A stretch of DNA of 64,000 bases, from assembly GCA_052043515.1 (NCBI GenBank), contig JBQEQX010000001.1, forward strand, positions 434,001 to 498,000, written 5' to 3'. The DNA is from Ehrlichia sp052043515 (GTDB lineage Bacteria > Pseudomonadota > Alphaproteobacteria > Rickettsiales > Anaplasmataceae). Under the pieces are notes generated by a model. The model saw only the letters and a program-made list of their open reading frames with translations, was not told the origin of the DNA and ran no database searches. The position numbers were made by a program, and so were the translations under genes. Below are positions 51,796 through 62,502 of this stretch, in pieces (position 1 is the stretch's first letter; each line of letters begins with the position of its first letter).

Positions 51796-53313
51796 ATGAA
51801 AGTCAAAAGAGCAATTATATCCGTATATAATAAAACAAATATTATAGAACTTGCGAAGTTTCTTGCCGCACAAAAAAGTGGAGATTATTGCAACAAATAA
51901 TACTTACCGCATCCTACTAGACGCAGGATTACAAGTAACAGAAGTATCTAATTACATAAACTTTCCAGAGATAATGAATGGTAGGGTAAAAAACCTTACA
52001 TCCAAAGATCCATGGAGGAATATTAAGTAACAGAAAGAGCCATATGGAAGAAAATGTTGATTTAGAAATATACGACATAGATTTAGTTATAGTTAACCTA
52101 TATCCCTTTCATTATGTAGCTAACGTTAAAACTTCAACTGAAGGTGAGATAATAGAACAAATAGATATAGGTGGTATTACGCTATTAAGGTCTGCAGCAA
52201 AGAATTTTCATAATGTTATCGTTATATCAGACATTAATGACTATGATACGTTAAAAGCAGAAATGGTTAACAACAGTGGTTCTACCACTTTAGCGTATAG
52301 AAAACGACTAGCAGCGAAAGCATTTGCTATGACATCAGCTTATGATAGCAATATATATAATTGGATGAGTAAAGATAATAATGATACTCTGCCAGAAACA
52401 TTTATTATACATGGAAACAAAGTGCAAAATCTGAGATGTGGAGAAAATCCACATCAACAAGGTGCATTTTATAGCATCTCAGAAAGCAAATATCCTTTAC
52501 AGCAATTACACGGAAAAGAACTAAGCTATAATAACATAGTGGACATAGAGTCGGCTATAAATATAGTATCAGAATTCACACAACCAGCAGCAGTAATTAT
52601 AAAACACAGTAATCCTTGTGGTGCAGCAATTGCTGACGATATAATGACTGCATATAGTAAAGCCTTTTCTTGTGATTCGAAAAGTAGCTTTGGAGGTATT
52701 GTAGCACTCAATAGAGAAATAAACGAAGATGTAGCACTGGAAATTAACAAGATTTTTATCGAAGTAATAGTTGGTCCATCTATTACAGACAAGGCAATGG
52801 AAATACTGCAGAAGAAGAAAAACTTGAGAATCATACTATCTACATCATATAACTCACCAAAATACATAATTAAGAATGCTAGTAATGGCTTTTTATTGCA
52901 AGAAGCGAACACAAATAGCTTATCAGAGAAAGATTTAGTACAAGTTACAAATTTTCCAGTATCATCTGAAACAATTTCGAATTTGCTATTTGCATGGAAA
53001 ATATGCAAGCATGTCAAATCTAACGCAATAGTTATTGCAAAAGAACATCGTGCAATTGGAGTTGGTGCAGGTCAAATGAGTCGCATAGACAGTATCGAAA
53101 TTGCAATAAAAAAAGCCCAAGATTGTAAAGAAGCTGTTTTAGCATCTGATGCATTTTTCCCGTTTACGGATAGTATAATATTAAGTGCAGCTGCTAAAAT
53201 CAATGCAATAATTCAACCAGGAGGAGCGCTACGTGACCACGAAGTAACAAAGGAAGCAAATAATCAAAAAATTGCTATGTTTTTTTACTAATATTAGAAA
53301 TTTCTATCACTGA
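51796..53313 (+). CDS. purH: Bifunctional AICAR transformylase/IMP cyclohydrolase PurH (three frame breaks)
   Basis: Carries out the last two steps of IMP synthesis. About 504 residues are restored by removing one base from A6 at 51872-51877, A6 at 51988-51993 and T7 at 53280-53286. The N-terminal cyclohydrolase part has RAIISVYNKTNI, then RVKTLHPKIHGGIL and IVNLYPF. The transformylase part has LRCGENPHQQ, the catalytic KHSNPCGAA and AIGVGAGQMSRIDS, with FPFTDSI and QPGGALRD. The repaired C terminus ends in FTNIRNFYH, matching the family. An in-frame ATG at 51754 overlapping the fabZ stop is an alternative start. Works with purK and prs in this window. Confidence 0.94.
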
Positions 53314-53768
53314 TCAATGAATTCATGTAAGTTAGTTTTAGTTGTTAGTTGTACAAAGTTCTCTAAGGGTTATTTTCAATCGATGATTGTGCCAAATTTA
53401 CCCATATAGTCAAAACGAGTGTTAGCTTTTTAAAATGAGTTATTTGCGCTGTCATCGGTGTTTCATTGTGTGTACACAAGCATGAAAATCTTTATGTTTC
53501 TCACTTCTTCTGGAGTATTGGCATTGTATTGTTTTAATTATTTAGAAAATAATCTACGACAACTTTAGGCATACATGTATTTACTAGCCTTCATTGGCAA
53601 ATTAGACACGACGAAATCTACAAGCACATAAAAGCACCCACACCAAAACCATGAGTTATACACTGACATCAGCATAATAAATAGCTTTCTACTATCAAAT
53701 TTTACAGAATCTATTATAACTACCCATGAGAGAATCTCTAATTAAGAATACAAAAGACTATATCAAAA
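53314..53768. other. Convergent gap between purH and pgsA
   Basis: About 455 bases; no gene, hairpin or repeat that I can support. Confidence 0.5.
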
Positions 53769-54326
53769 CTACTTCTGCAAACAAATATTTTTCAAAGCTA
53801 CACATATGTAAAGATATGCAGAATACATTGTTAGTCCAGCCGCCAAGTATAGTATCATCTCACCAATAGACAATATTAGACTATCATTTAACATTAACAT
53901 AGCAATAGCTGCCATTTGTATAAACGTTTTGATTTTTCCTAATTTGATTACAGGAAGCTCAACATTTATAGAAATCAAAAATTCTCTTAGTCCAGAAATC
54001 AAAATTTCTCTACAAATTATTATAACAACAGGAATAATAGTGAATCCTGCTATCTTATCTATATAAACCAACATGATCATAGTTGCAGCCACAATAAGCT
54101 TATCAGCAATTGGATCAAATAACCTACCAAATTTAGATTGAGCCTGCCATATACGCGCTAAATAGCCATCAAAAAAATCTGTAATGCACGCAAAAACAAA
54201 AATAGCAAATGTAATATAATTTGAATTACTATCCTCAACATAAAGACTGAAGACTATTATAGGAATTGCAAACACCCTAAACACAGTTAAAAAATTAGGC
54301 AACGTCCTTCTAAAATAATCAACCAT
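53769..54326 (-). CDS. pgsA: CDP-diacylglycerol-glycerol-3-phosphate phosphatidyltransferase
   Basis: Makes phosphatidylglycerol phosphate in the inner membrane. The protein is 185 residues from the ATG at 54326; a GTG eight codons upstream at 54350 is also in frame. The CDP-alcohol phosphotransferase signature DGxxAR-x8-GxxxDxxxD appears as FDGYLARIWQAQSKFGRLFD followed by PIADK. Several membrane helices surround it (IPIIVFSLYV, FTIIPVVIII). The start MVDYFRRTLPNFLTVFRV is typical of the family. No frame break. Confidence 0.92.
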   Translation of the reverse strand: MVDYFRRTLPNFLTVFRVFAIPIIVFSLYVEDSNSNYITFAIFVFACITDFFDGYLARIWQAQSKFGRLFDPIADKLIVAATMIMLVYIDKIAGFTIIPVVIIICREILISGLREFLISINVELPVIKLGKIKTFIQMAAIAMLMLNDSLILSIGEMILYLAAGLTMYSAYLYICVALKNICLQK

Positions 54327-54350
54327 AATACATAATATTTTATATTTCAC

Positions 54351-54662
54351 CCTATAATAATGATAATCTCAACAACTTCAATATTTAAATACCTACACTA
54401 AAGTTATATTCTACTGTCAAGTAAAGTACAACATAGTACAATGTATATTTCTAAAGTAAAATAAAAAAAACTTTAAAACAAAATCTTATAGTAACTGTTT
54501 ACTTTTAATCCGATTAAATATCTCACTACCTTTCGCACAAATCCTGCTTTTTTAGTTCAACATTCTACTTAATAACCATAAACTGATATGACTAACTAAA
54601 TATGCTTGTGTATTTCAACAGTAGATTTATAATTCTACAATTCTAAGCACACTAATGTATTT
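54351..54662. other. Divergent spacer between pgsA and the oxidase-like gene
   Basis: About 310 AT-rich bases, presumably with both promoters; none placed with confidence. Confidence 0.45.
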
Positions 54663-55967
54663 ATGCCACATATTAACAATCATAATGTAAAACTCTGTCG
54701 TAAATGGTTATTACTAGGCGTATCTGCTTTGGCGTTATCTGGCTTCTTGTCTATATTCGTGATTTTTCTTAGACTTCCTATATCAAAGTCTTTTATTTTT
54801 AACGTGAATAAGATCTTCGATATATCATTGGTTATACATGTAAACTTATCGGTATTAGTATGGATATGTTCTATTATTGCTATAATATCAAGTTTGGCAA
54901 TCCATAATGACAAATATTCAAAAGTCCTGGAATATATATGCTATGCTGCATTTGTTGGTACATCACTAATGGTACTATCTGTTTTGTTCCCAAATGCAGC
55001 ACCAATAAAAAACAATTACATACCTATTATAGATAATCAATGCTTTCTGTTAGGATTATGGATATTTATTGCTAGTATACTTTCTCACTCAATACTGTCA
55101 ACTAAGTGTCATTACTCTAAGATCCCTCAAGGTATTTTATTTGGGATATATAGTATTTCGATAATACTCATATGTTCTACTTTATGTTTCACTATGTCTT
55201 ATTACACAATACACACTAAAAGCTATCCATCTATCATATCATTCTATGAGAACATATTTTGGGGCGGAGGACACATCCTACAGATAGCTTTCAGTCAAGC
55301 ACTATTAATAGTGTACTTAGTAATGCTGAAGAAAAGTAGTGAATTACAAAAGCAGCATATAATTAATACTATATTCGTAATAAATACTTTATCAACTATC
55401 ATAGCTCCCATTGTATACATATATCAACCAGCTGATTCTCAATTTGTTGTAGATTTTTTCGTCTGGCATATGCGCATTATTGGCGGACTTATACCTATAT
55501 CTTTATTCACACTGACATTATTTTATTTTAAAACGCTACTTAGGCCTGGTTATCATAGTTTACTATGCGCAACTTTATTATTTAGCTACGGTGGTATATT
55601 GGGAATGCTAAGCATTCACGGCAATGTAACAATACCTGCACATTATCATGGATCTATCGTTGGAATGACTATAGCATTCATGGGATTCATTTATTGGATT
55701 ATGCCAAAATTAAATTTCGGTACAATAAAGAACTCCATTTATAATTTTCAAATTTACTTGTACAGTTTAGGACAGTTCTTACATATAACTGGTCTAGAAT
55801 GGTTAGGCGGGTACGGCGCCATAAGGAAAGTAACATATTTACCTGGTGCAGCATCAAAGATTGCGCAGTATTGTTTTACAATCGGCGGTCTTCTAGCCAT
55901 TATTGGAGGATGCTTATTTGTAGCTATAATACTAATACAAATTTGCAAGAAAAAAATTGAAAAATGA
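54663..55967 (+). CDS. Heme-copper-oxidase subunit I-like membrane protein
   Basis: A 434-residue polytopic protein with about twelve membrane helices. Motifs resemble the cbb3-type subunit I superfamily: a histidine early in a helix (DISLVIHVNLSVLVW), FWGGGHILQIAF, VVDFFVWHMRIIGG, and IPAHYHGSIVGMTIAFMG followed by YWIMPKL. These histidines sit where oxidase heme and copper ligands lie, but I cannot assign the full ligand set. It lies alone, with no ccoO or ccoP neighbours, so it is probably not a complete cbb3 oxidase. A stand-alone COG3278-type protein of unknown role is my best call. surf1 is convergent downstream. Confidence 0.7.
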   Translation: MPHINNHNVKLCRKWLLLGVSALALSGFLSIFVIFLRLPISKSFIFNVNKIFDISLVIHVNLSVLVWICSIIAIISSLAIHNDKYSKVLEYICYAAFVGTSLMVLSVLFPNAAPIKNNYIPIIDNQCFLLGLWIFIASILSHSILSTKCHYSKIPQGILFGIYSISIILICSTLCFTMSYYTIHTKSYPSIISFYENIFWGGGHILQIAFSQALLIVYLVMLKKSSELQKQHIINTIFVINTLSTIIAPIVYIYQPADSQFVVDFFVWHMRIIGGLIPISLFTLTLFYFKTLLRPGYHSLLCATLLFSYGGILGMLSIHGNVTIPAHYHGSIVGMTIAFMGFIYWIMPKLNFGTIKNSIYNFQIYLYSLGQFLHITGLEWLGGYGAIRKVTYLPGAASKIAQYCFTIGGLLAIIGGCLFVAIILIQICKKKIEK

Positions 55968-56415
55968 TTCCCTACCTAAAAAAGAAAACACACTTACCAA
56001 CTGCAACTCATTAGAACACACAAATACTATCCTCTTCTTATCAATCTTACATATCTAAAGATCTGAACAAACAAGCTCTTTACAGATTAGCAGATGTTAA
56101 ATCGATGCTACCTGACAATATATAATTGTTATAAACTCTATTATTCAGTCTACATTTATCAGCATTTTATGTGTATATGATTTCAGAATAACATTGATAT
56201 ACACTTGTTATAAACAACTCCATTATCACAAAATTTACCGTTACTAGATAGAACTACACCTTACATAACATAAATTATAATTATCAAAACTAATAATTCT
56301 GTACTATTACAAACTTTACGCTACAATAGTCATTGGAGGCGGGAATTCACGGTTTAAAATTCTGTTTCCTATTTCCAACGCGAAGGAATTAAGAGTAAGT
56401 TATCGTCTATATTTA
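55968..56415. other. Convergent gap between the oxidase-like gene and surf1
   Basis: About 450 bases without a recognisable gene. A small GC-richer island near 56336-56385 stands out in the AT-rich background but has no assignable structure. Confidence 0.45.
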
Positions 56416-57066
56416 CTAACTTTTTTTGCGATTGAATAAGTATACACAGCCTATCAACCATATAAGTGCCAACAAATACCATGTAACAATATATTCTAGA
56501 TGATCGTTCCGAATTTTCAACGGCACATTAGCTGTCACATTATTAAAAGCTACTGTTCTATCAGCCCATATCATACAACTCTCTAGAGGTATGTTAATTT
56601 GTTTACTCATATTCTCTATATCAAACCAGAACCAAATATTAGCATTCATATCATTCTTAACAAACCACCTAACTTTTTTATTATAATCACAGTACAAAAT
56701 CCCATGAACATTAATCTTAGCTGAATCAAAAAGATCAATATTAAGATTTTTATCTGAAACCACACCTTTATTGACCAATATATATTTACCACTACTTAAA
56801 TGAAAAGGGTGTAATAGATAATAACCTAATGCGCCAGCAAAAAAAAAAAATCGATAATTATTATCAAAAGTTCCTTCCGCTACTACATTTTTATAATTCT
56901 GCTTAATAATACTATCAGTTAATAACCGAGTAGCTGGAACTTGCATATTATGGATAATTTCATTTTTTTCTTTCAAACGAAATATCTGCCATGTGCCAAG
57001 AAAAACCATTATAGAAAAAGGTATGACAAAAACCACAATAAGTCTTACCCAACACATTTGTAACAT
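56416..57066 (-). CDS. SURF1 family cytochrome oxidase assembly protein
   Basis: Helps place heme a during aa3 oxidase assembly. The 216-residue protein has membrane helices at both ends. Signature elements are FLGTWQIFRLKEKNEII near the N terminus, a periplasmic domain with ILVNKGVV, and the C-terminal RNDHLEYIVTWYLLALIW. GGAG lies upstream of the ATG at 57066. Together with ctaG at 31 kb it supports an aa3-type oxidase in this organism. No frame break. Confidence 0.92.
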   Translation of the reverse strand: MLQMCWVRLIVVFVIPFSIMVFLGTWQIFRLKEKNEIIHNMQVPATRLLTDSIIKQNYKNVVAEGTFDNNYRFFFFAGALGYYLLHPFHLSSGKYILVNKGVVSDKNLNIDLFDSAKINVHGILYCDYNKKVRWFVKNDMNANIWFWFDIENMSKQINIPLESCMIWADRTVAFNNVTANVPLKIRNDHLEYIVTWYLLALIWLIGCVYLFNRKKS

Positions 57067-57422
57067 TACAACCCACTCCTACCTTTTATTTTCAAAACTT
57101 AATATACATACTTAATAAACAACACACCAAGTTGCAGCAAAATTTTTCCGCATTCACAAACACCTTTTATCACATAAACTACATTAAATACTAATTATTA
57201 TTTGGTCTCCAATCTCTTACAGGATGGTTCTACCGACTAAAGAGATACATACATCAAGTACAAATAAATACTTAAAACCAAACACTAACTGTGAAACAAA
57301 AACAAATAATTAATTTTTAATTTCAATACATGGTAAAAAACATATAATTACAAAACTAACATTAATAATTTTATGAAAGTTATTACTTATAATGTCCTTA
57401 GATCATATTTATACAAACTATT
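57067..57422. other. Divergent spacer between surf1 and the pentapeptide gene
   Basis: About 355 AT-rich bases, expected to hold both promoters; nothing placed. Confidence 0.45.
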
Positions 57423-59225
57423 ATGAAGCATTACTTGATCCTGATAACTATAGCACTCTATACCCTCACACACAATTTTAACACATGTCACGCAAATACT
57501 GACACTCAAGAAAACTTTTTCACAGTAAAACGAACTTCATATACTAAAGAGGACTTTGTAAATTTTATAATAAAATGTCACTCTAAAGGAATACCACTAG
57601 ATTTTAATAAAGAATTTGGAAATAACTTATTAGGGGCAGATTTTAGCGATCTAGACCTCAGGGGATCGGTATTTAAGAATGTTAATCTATCACATGTAAA
57701 TTTTACACGAACAAACCTATCCAACTCTATTTTTACAGACTCTAATATGCAGGGGGCATCCTTTATTAATGCTAATTTAAGTAAATCACATATAAAAAAT
57801 TCAAACTTAAATTTTGCTAATTTTACATCAGCGGAGTTACAAAGGACTACAATCGAGCAATCTACAATTAATAATACAAATTTCAGCTATTCAGATATGC
57901 GTTTCTCCATTTTAACAGAAACAAATGGATCGTTTGCAAATTTTTCTGAAACAGAATTAACTTCAACCTCGATACTGAATTCCAACATAGAAAAAGCAAA
58001 TTTTCGTGATATTGAAGGTAACGACATAACCATCCAGTATTGTAACTTATCGGGTTCAAACCTATTTGGAGCAAATTTACATAATTCAAGGATTCAATAC
58101 TCTAATTTAACAAGTACTATTCTATATGGAGCAAACTTAAGTTCATCAGACATAACAGGAACTAATCTCAGTAATAGCAATATGGAAGTATCAAATATCA
58201 ATTCTACAAATTTCTACAATGCTAATCTAAGCAACACAAATATGTACCTTATAGATGCTCACTATACTAATTTCCACAATGCAAATTTACATAAAGCATT
58301 GATGAATAATGCAACACTAGTTGGGGTAAATCTGAAAAACTCCATACTATCTAGTGCAGATCTAACCGATACACATATTACAAATGCTAATATGGAAGAA
58401 TCAGATATGAGACAAATACTACTTAACTCAACCAATATAACAAAATCAAACATGCAATATGTCTTTATTAATAATGCAACTATCGACAATACTGTCTTTT
58501 CAAACTCTGACCTCACAATGGTCTCAATCAAGAATTCTCAATGGAATAACTCCAACATGTTCCTTAGTAAACTCAATTCTGCAATTATAGATAATACTAC
58601 TATTAAAAACAGTATATACAATAAAGTAAATGCAACAAATACATCGTGGTTTAACTCAGCAATAATGGATACTAATATAGAATACGGTAATTTCAACTTT
58701 GCTAATTTTAATAGTACTAAGATTCATAAAGTCAATTTTTTCACTAATACTCTAATATCAGCTAGAATTAAAGATTCAGATTTAATTGGATCTAGCATTT
58801 ATAAAAATGTTCTAACTGATTTTTACATTAAGGACTGCAATATTAAAAATACAATAATTATCGACAATAAAGATTTCACACCAACAAAATCTTTCAACCA
58901 AGCAATTACGTCCTTGAAATCTTTACAAAATGCTATAACAAAGAACAAAGAGCTTGATGTCAATTTTTCAAACTTTGACTTTAGAAAAATAAAATTACAA
59001 GATGTTAACTTTTCAAACTCTATATTGCACAAGGCAAACTTTTCAGATTTAGAACTAGAAAATGTAAACTTTTCTAATGCTGACTTACAATTTGCTAAAT
59101 TTAAAAATTCACATCTTAAAAACGTGGATTTTTCTGGTGCTAACTTGGAAAATGCAGACTTATCCAAAACTAAATTAAATGAAATTAACACACATAAAAC
59201 AAACTTACGTAATATAAAAAATTAA
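57423..59225 (+). CDS. Exported pentapeptide-repeat protein
   Basis: A 600-residue protein with a signal peptide (HYLILITIALYTLTHNF) followed from about residue 65 by nearly continuous A(N/D)LXX-type pentapeptide repeats, such as ANLSKSHIKN, NLSGSNLFGANL and ANFSDLELENVNFSNADL. The repeats fold as a right-handed quadrilateral beta-helix. Two tracts are separated by a non-repeat insert around residues 485-520 (FTPTKSFNQAITSLKSLQNA). Asparagine content is high. Most bacterial pentapeptide proteins are cytoplasmic, so the signal peptide makes this one unusual and points to the periplasm or surface. No frame break despite the AT richness. Function unknown. Confidence 0.9.
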   Translation: MKHYLILITIALYTLTHNFNTCHANTDTQENFFTVKRTSYTKEDFVNFIIKCHSKGIPLDFNKEFGNNLLGADFSDLDLRGSVFKNVNLSHVNFTRTNLSNSIFTDSNMQGASFINANLSKSHIKNSNLNFANFTSAELQRTTIEQSTINNTNFSYSDMRFSILTETNGSFANFSETELTSTSILNSNIEKANFRDIEGNDITIQYCNLSGSNLFGANLHNSRIQYSNLTSTILYGANLSSSDITGTNLSNSNMEVSNINSTNFYNANLSNTNMYLIDAHYTNFHNANLHKALMNNATLVGVNLKNSILSSADLTDTHITNANMEESDMRQILLNSTNITKSNMQYVFINNATIDNTVFSNSDLTMVSIKNSQWNNSNMFLSKLNSAIIDNTTIKNSIYNKVNATNTSWFNSAIMDTNIEYGNFNFANFNSTKIHKVNFFTNTLISARIKDSDLIGSSIYKNVLTDFYIKDCNIKNTIIIDNKDFTPTKSFNQAITSLKSLQNAITKNKELDVNFSNFDFRKIKLQDVNFSNSILHKANFSDLELENVNFSNADLQFAKFKNSHLKNVDFSGANLENADLSKTKLNEINTHKTNLRNIKN

Positions 59226-59731
59226 GTATCAAAGACATATCAGCAGCAGTAAAGCACTTACTAGACAAGAACTAGTAATTTATATATCCTGCAAATATGT
59301 AATATTTTATAAAACGCCGTATAATAAAAAACTAATTGATGCATACCAAAAGCTAGATCAACTGAATCAAAGCCCATCGACACTTCTATAATTAATTCGA
59401 AGCTCTTTAACATAAACACAGAAACTTATTATTCCATAGCACCATTTATGATAAATTTAACATATAAATAGGCAACTCTATCAAAAATTTTTTACTGCAC
59501 TGACATCATCGTCAATTTGTTATTGATCGTACCAAAGTAATAAAATCTTCCATTGATCACCTGCAATTATAAATATAACCTGTATAATTAGCTATTAGTA
59601 TTTAACTACAGTACCTTCTTTTTACTAGTAATGCCTTGTAGTAAATTGACAAATCGATTTAGAGTTTCAAATACATAAACAAGTTAACTACAATTAATAA
59701 AATATATTTTTCTTTCAATTATATCTCTTTT
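59226..59731. other. Convergent gap
   Basis: About 505 bases between the pentapeptide and AraM-like genes; no gene or terminator recognised. Confidence 0.5.
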
Positions 59732-60991
59732 TTACACATGTTCAATTATAGGCAATCTGGCATGGTGTGCGATATCAAGAAATGTGAATCTTTGCCTAGT
59801 AATAAACGCAAATTCTACAGCTTTACTATACTTATTAGAATTCCATCCAATATGTTCTGGCTTATTAGGACAACCTATATCTATCAACATTTCTTTAATT
59901 AACATACCAGGCAATGTTTTTGCTTGAATATTTTCAACAATAGTGCTCCACTTATCACAAATTAAACTATTAAGGTAATCTGCTTTTTGTTGATCAATAA
60001 ACTTTTCACACAATATATCACAAAATGCTTGAGCATGCTCAGTATCAAAATATTCTCTTATGTTTCGGTTACTCATCAATGTAGGATAAAGCTTTGGTAC
60101 CAATTTGAACATTCTATTTTGCAAACCTATCATAGTTATAGTACTCACTCCAATAAATTCACCATGAAAGAAAGACATATCATGTTGCAAAAGTTCTACA
60201 GTATTAGCAATCATATGCTCTCCCTGACTTGCAGACTGACTTCCACCTATAATAAACATACCCAATCCTGATAGAAGTAAAGCCTGCATTAAAATTATAA
60301 TACTGTGCGCATCATGTTTTATTAATCCTAAATGTTCATTCACTAATGCATTTTCACTCTCCTTACTTATTAAAAATGGCAATTCTGTATATTCACTTCC
60401 CAAGAGTAAATGCGATAACAACCAATCTGCCTGTGCAGTAGATCTACATATAAAATCAGCGAAGCCACTCACTATAAGTCTTGTCGGAGCGTTAACAATA
60501 ATATCTATATCTATGTATATTGCTTTAGGTAAATGAGCTTGTAATGATTTTTTACACCCAACATTCTGCATTATAGATGCATTGGATGAAGTATAACCAT
60601 TCATAGAAGGAGCAGTAGGAAATGAAATATAGCTCTTATTTGTAATATAACTTACATATTTACAAATATCATTAATTGTACCGCTACCAAAAGATATTAA
60701 AACATCTGCATCTCGAGATCTTTCCTTAACCAACTCTACTAATTCATAAGAAGCACAAGACCAGTGTGGAATTATAACATGTTTAAAACTGTCAAACACA
60801 AACTTGTTTAATAAATGAGCAGTATTAAAATCCGCTACTATAAAACTATTACTACTATACTGTTTAATTATATCACATATATTAGCACTTATACTTCTAT
60901 CAATATGTATGCTCTTTATAGCATTAACTACAGAATTCAATACACAAAAATTCTCATCACGTAGAATCTGCTTTAGAAATTCATCATACAT
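59732..60991 (-). CDS. sn-Glycerol-1-phosphate dehydrogenase-like protein (AraM/EgsA family)
   Basis: Member of the iron-alcohol-dehydrogenase superfamily that reduces dihydroxyacetone phosphate to glycerol 1-phosphate in archaea and some Bacillus. The ATG at 60991 gives 419 residues; a TTG 19 codons earlier is in frame but adds only a hydrophobic stretch. Motifs are the NAD(P)-binding ISFGSGTINDICKYVS, FPTAPSMNGYTSSNASI, and metal-ligand positions D in SGFADFICRS, H in SQGEHMIANT and H in FFHGEFIG. All three ligands are kept, so activity is plausible. The product's use in this organism is not clear. No frame break. Confidence 0.82.
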   Translation of the reverse strand: MYDEFLKQILRDENFCVLNSVVNAIKSIHIDRSISANICDIIKQYSSNSFIVADFNTAHLLNKFVFDSFKHVIIPHWSCASYELVELVKERSRDADVLISFGSGTINDICKYVSYITNKSYISFPTAPSMNGYTSSNASIMQNVGCKKSLQAHLPKAIYIDIDIIVNAPTRLIVSGFADFICRSTAQADWLLSHLLLGSEYTELPFLISKESENALVNEHLGLIKHDAHSIIILMQALLLSGLGMFIIGGSQSASQGEHMIANTVELLQHDMSFFHGEFIGVSTITMIGLQNRMFKLVPKLYPTLMSNRNIREYFDTEHAQAFCDILCEKFIDQQKADYLNSLICDKWSTIVENIQAKTLPGMLIKEMLIDIGCPNKPEHIGWNSNKYSKAVEFAFITRQRFTFLDIAHHARLPIIEHV

Positions 60992-61700
60992 AACAAAAAA
61001 AACAAGCGATGTACTAATTATTATATAACTTAATAACTCATAACACAAGACAACATTGCAAATCCATATTTCAGAACTTCTTTACAGAATCTAATCAATT
61101 CATACGCTTCTATTAAATAAAAAAGTTTATCAAACTTAGTATTTAACACTGCAAGATCAACCTCTCAAATATATTAAATTACCTTATACAACAGTCACGA
61201 ATTTAACGCAAATTAATAAATCAAATCATAATTAAATCGATAGCCTAATTGCTTCGTAATACAAACCTTTAATGTTCAAACATATAATCAATATTAATCA
61301 AATAGAACTATAACATAATAGAAAACAAGGCCACACCCATGATTTACCATTACTTTAGCCTGTATAAAAACATCAAGTCTACCAAGATATATAATTCCTA
61401 TAATCTTTATTATTCGTAAACACAATAATTGATGAAGGCAATTTGTTAACTTATATCTACAAACACAAGTCAAGTTATACGAACAAGCTAGGTACAATAC
61501 TCTCCTAGTATACTTAGCAATAAATTAGATGCAACTCAAATTTACATCAAAAGAAAATTATGTGTAATACTATTTTTGTCAACATTAACAACTACTATAA
61601 CTTTTTTACAGTGATACAACTCCAATTGACTAACTTTCTAGAGTTGATATGATTAAGTATAATGAGAATTTTGTAGTATATGTGTTTGTATGGAGCATAA
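60992..61700. other. Divergent spacer upstream of atpB
   Basis: About 700 AT-rich bases; apart from the atpB promoter candidate at its right end nothing was recognised. Confidence 0.5.
61635..61663 (+). promoter_or_regulatory. Putative promoter of the atpB cluster
   Basis: A perfect TATAAT at 61658-61663 lies 37 bases upstream of the atpB ATG. The -35 position at 17 bases spacing reads TTTCTA, a weak match. Confidence 0.38.
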
Positions 61701-62433
61701 ATGTCAGCAAACCCTTTAGATCAGTTTAAAATTGTTACTATATTTAAGTTACCTAGTATTGCTGGATATAGTATAGATTTTACTAATGCTTCACTATTCA
61801 TGGTGTTATCTACGCTTTTTGTTTCTCTTTTTTTGCTACATTGGATTAAGAAAAGAAAACATAATCCCGAGTAGTATTCAGTCAATAGTTGAAATTATCT
61901 ATGATTTTATTGTTTCAACAATAGAAAGTAATATAGGGAAAGCGGGACTACAGTATATACCATTGGTTTTTACGGTGTTTACGTTTATTGTAACATGTAA
62001 TTTACTAGGTATCTTACCATCCGGGTTTACTGTTACTAGCCACATTATAGTAACTTTTGCAATATCTATGGTTGTATTTACAAGTGTAACAGTAATAGGA
62101 TTTAAACATCAAGGTCTACACTTCCTACATATACTGTTGCCAAAAGGTACACCTGGATGGTTAGCTCCAATGATGGTGTTAATTGAGTTGTTCGCCTATT
62201 GTGCACGTCCTGTAAGTCTATCAATACGTCTTGCTGCCAATATGATAGCAGGACACACTATAATTAAAGTAATAGCAGGATTCGTAATAAAAATGAATAT
62301 ATTTTTAACTCCTCTACCTATAATATTCATCATCATATTAATTGGCTTTGAAGTGTTTGTTGCAATACTACAAGCATATATTTTTACGGTACTAACCTGT
62401 GTATATTTATCAGACGCAGTTAATGCACACTAA
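61701..62433 (+). CDS. atpB: F0 ATP synthase subunit a (frame break)
   Basis: Membrane subunit forming the proton half-channels next to the c-ring. GGAG lies five bases before the ATG at 61701. One base removed from the T7 run at 61828-61834 joins MSANPLDQFKIVTIFKLPSI to the rest, reading VSLFCYIGLRKENIIP, 243 residues. The essential arginine is in SIRLAANMIAGH, within the family motif CARPVSLSIRLAANM. The last helix has QAYIFTVLTCVYL. Since ATP synthase is required for respiration here, the break is almost surely a sequence error. It is followed by atpE, atpF' and atpF. Confidence 0.96.
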
Positions 62434-62502
62434 ATTTTATCAATTGACTTCATAGAACAATCTACTTATAATACCTCTAGCTTTTTATAAGGGTAAGAGT
62501 AT

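Noticed and set aside
57883..59191. Several minus-strand open frames opposite the pentapeptide gene
   Set aside because: They are antisense shadows of the repeat; no start signals and composition follows the sense strand.
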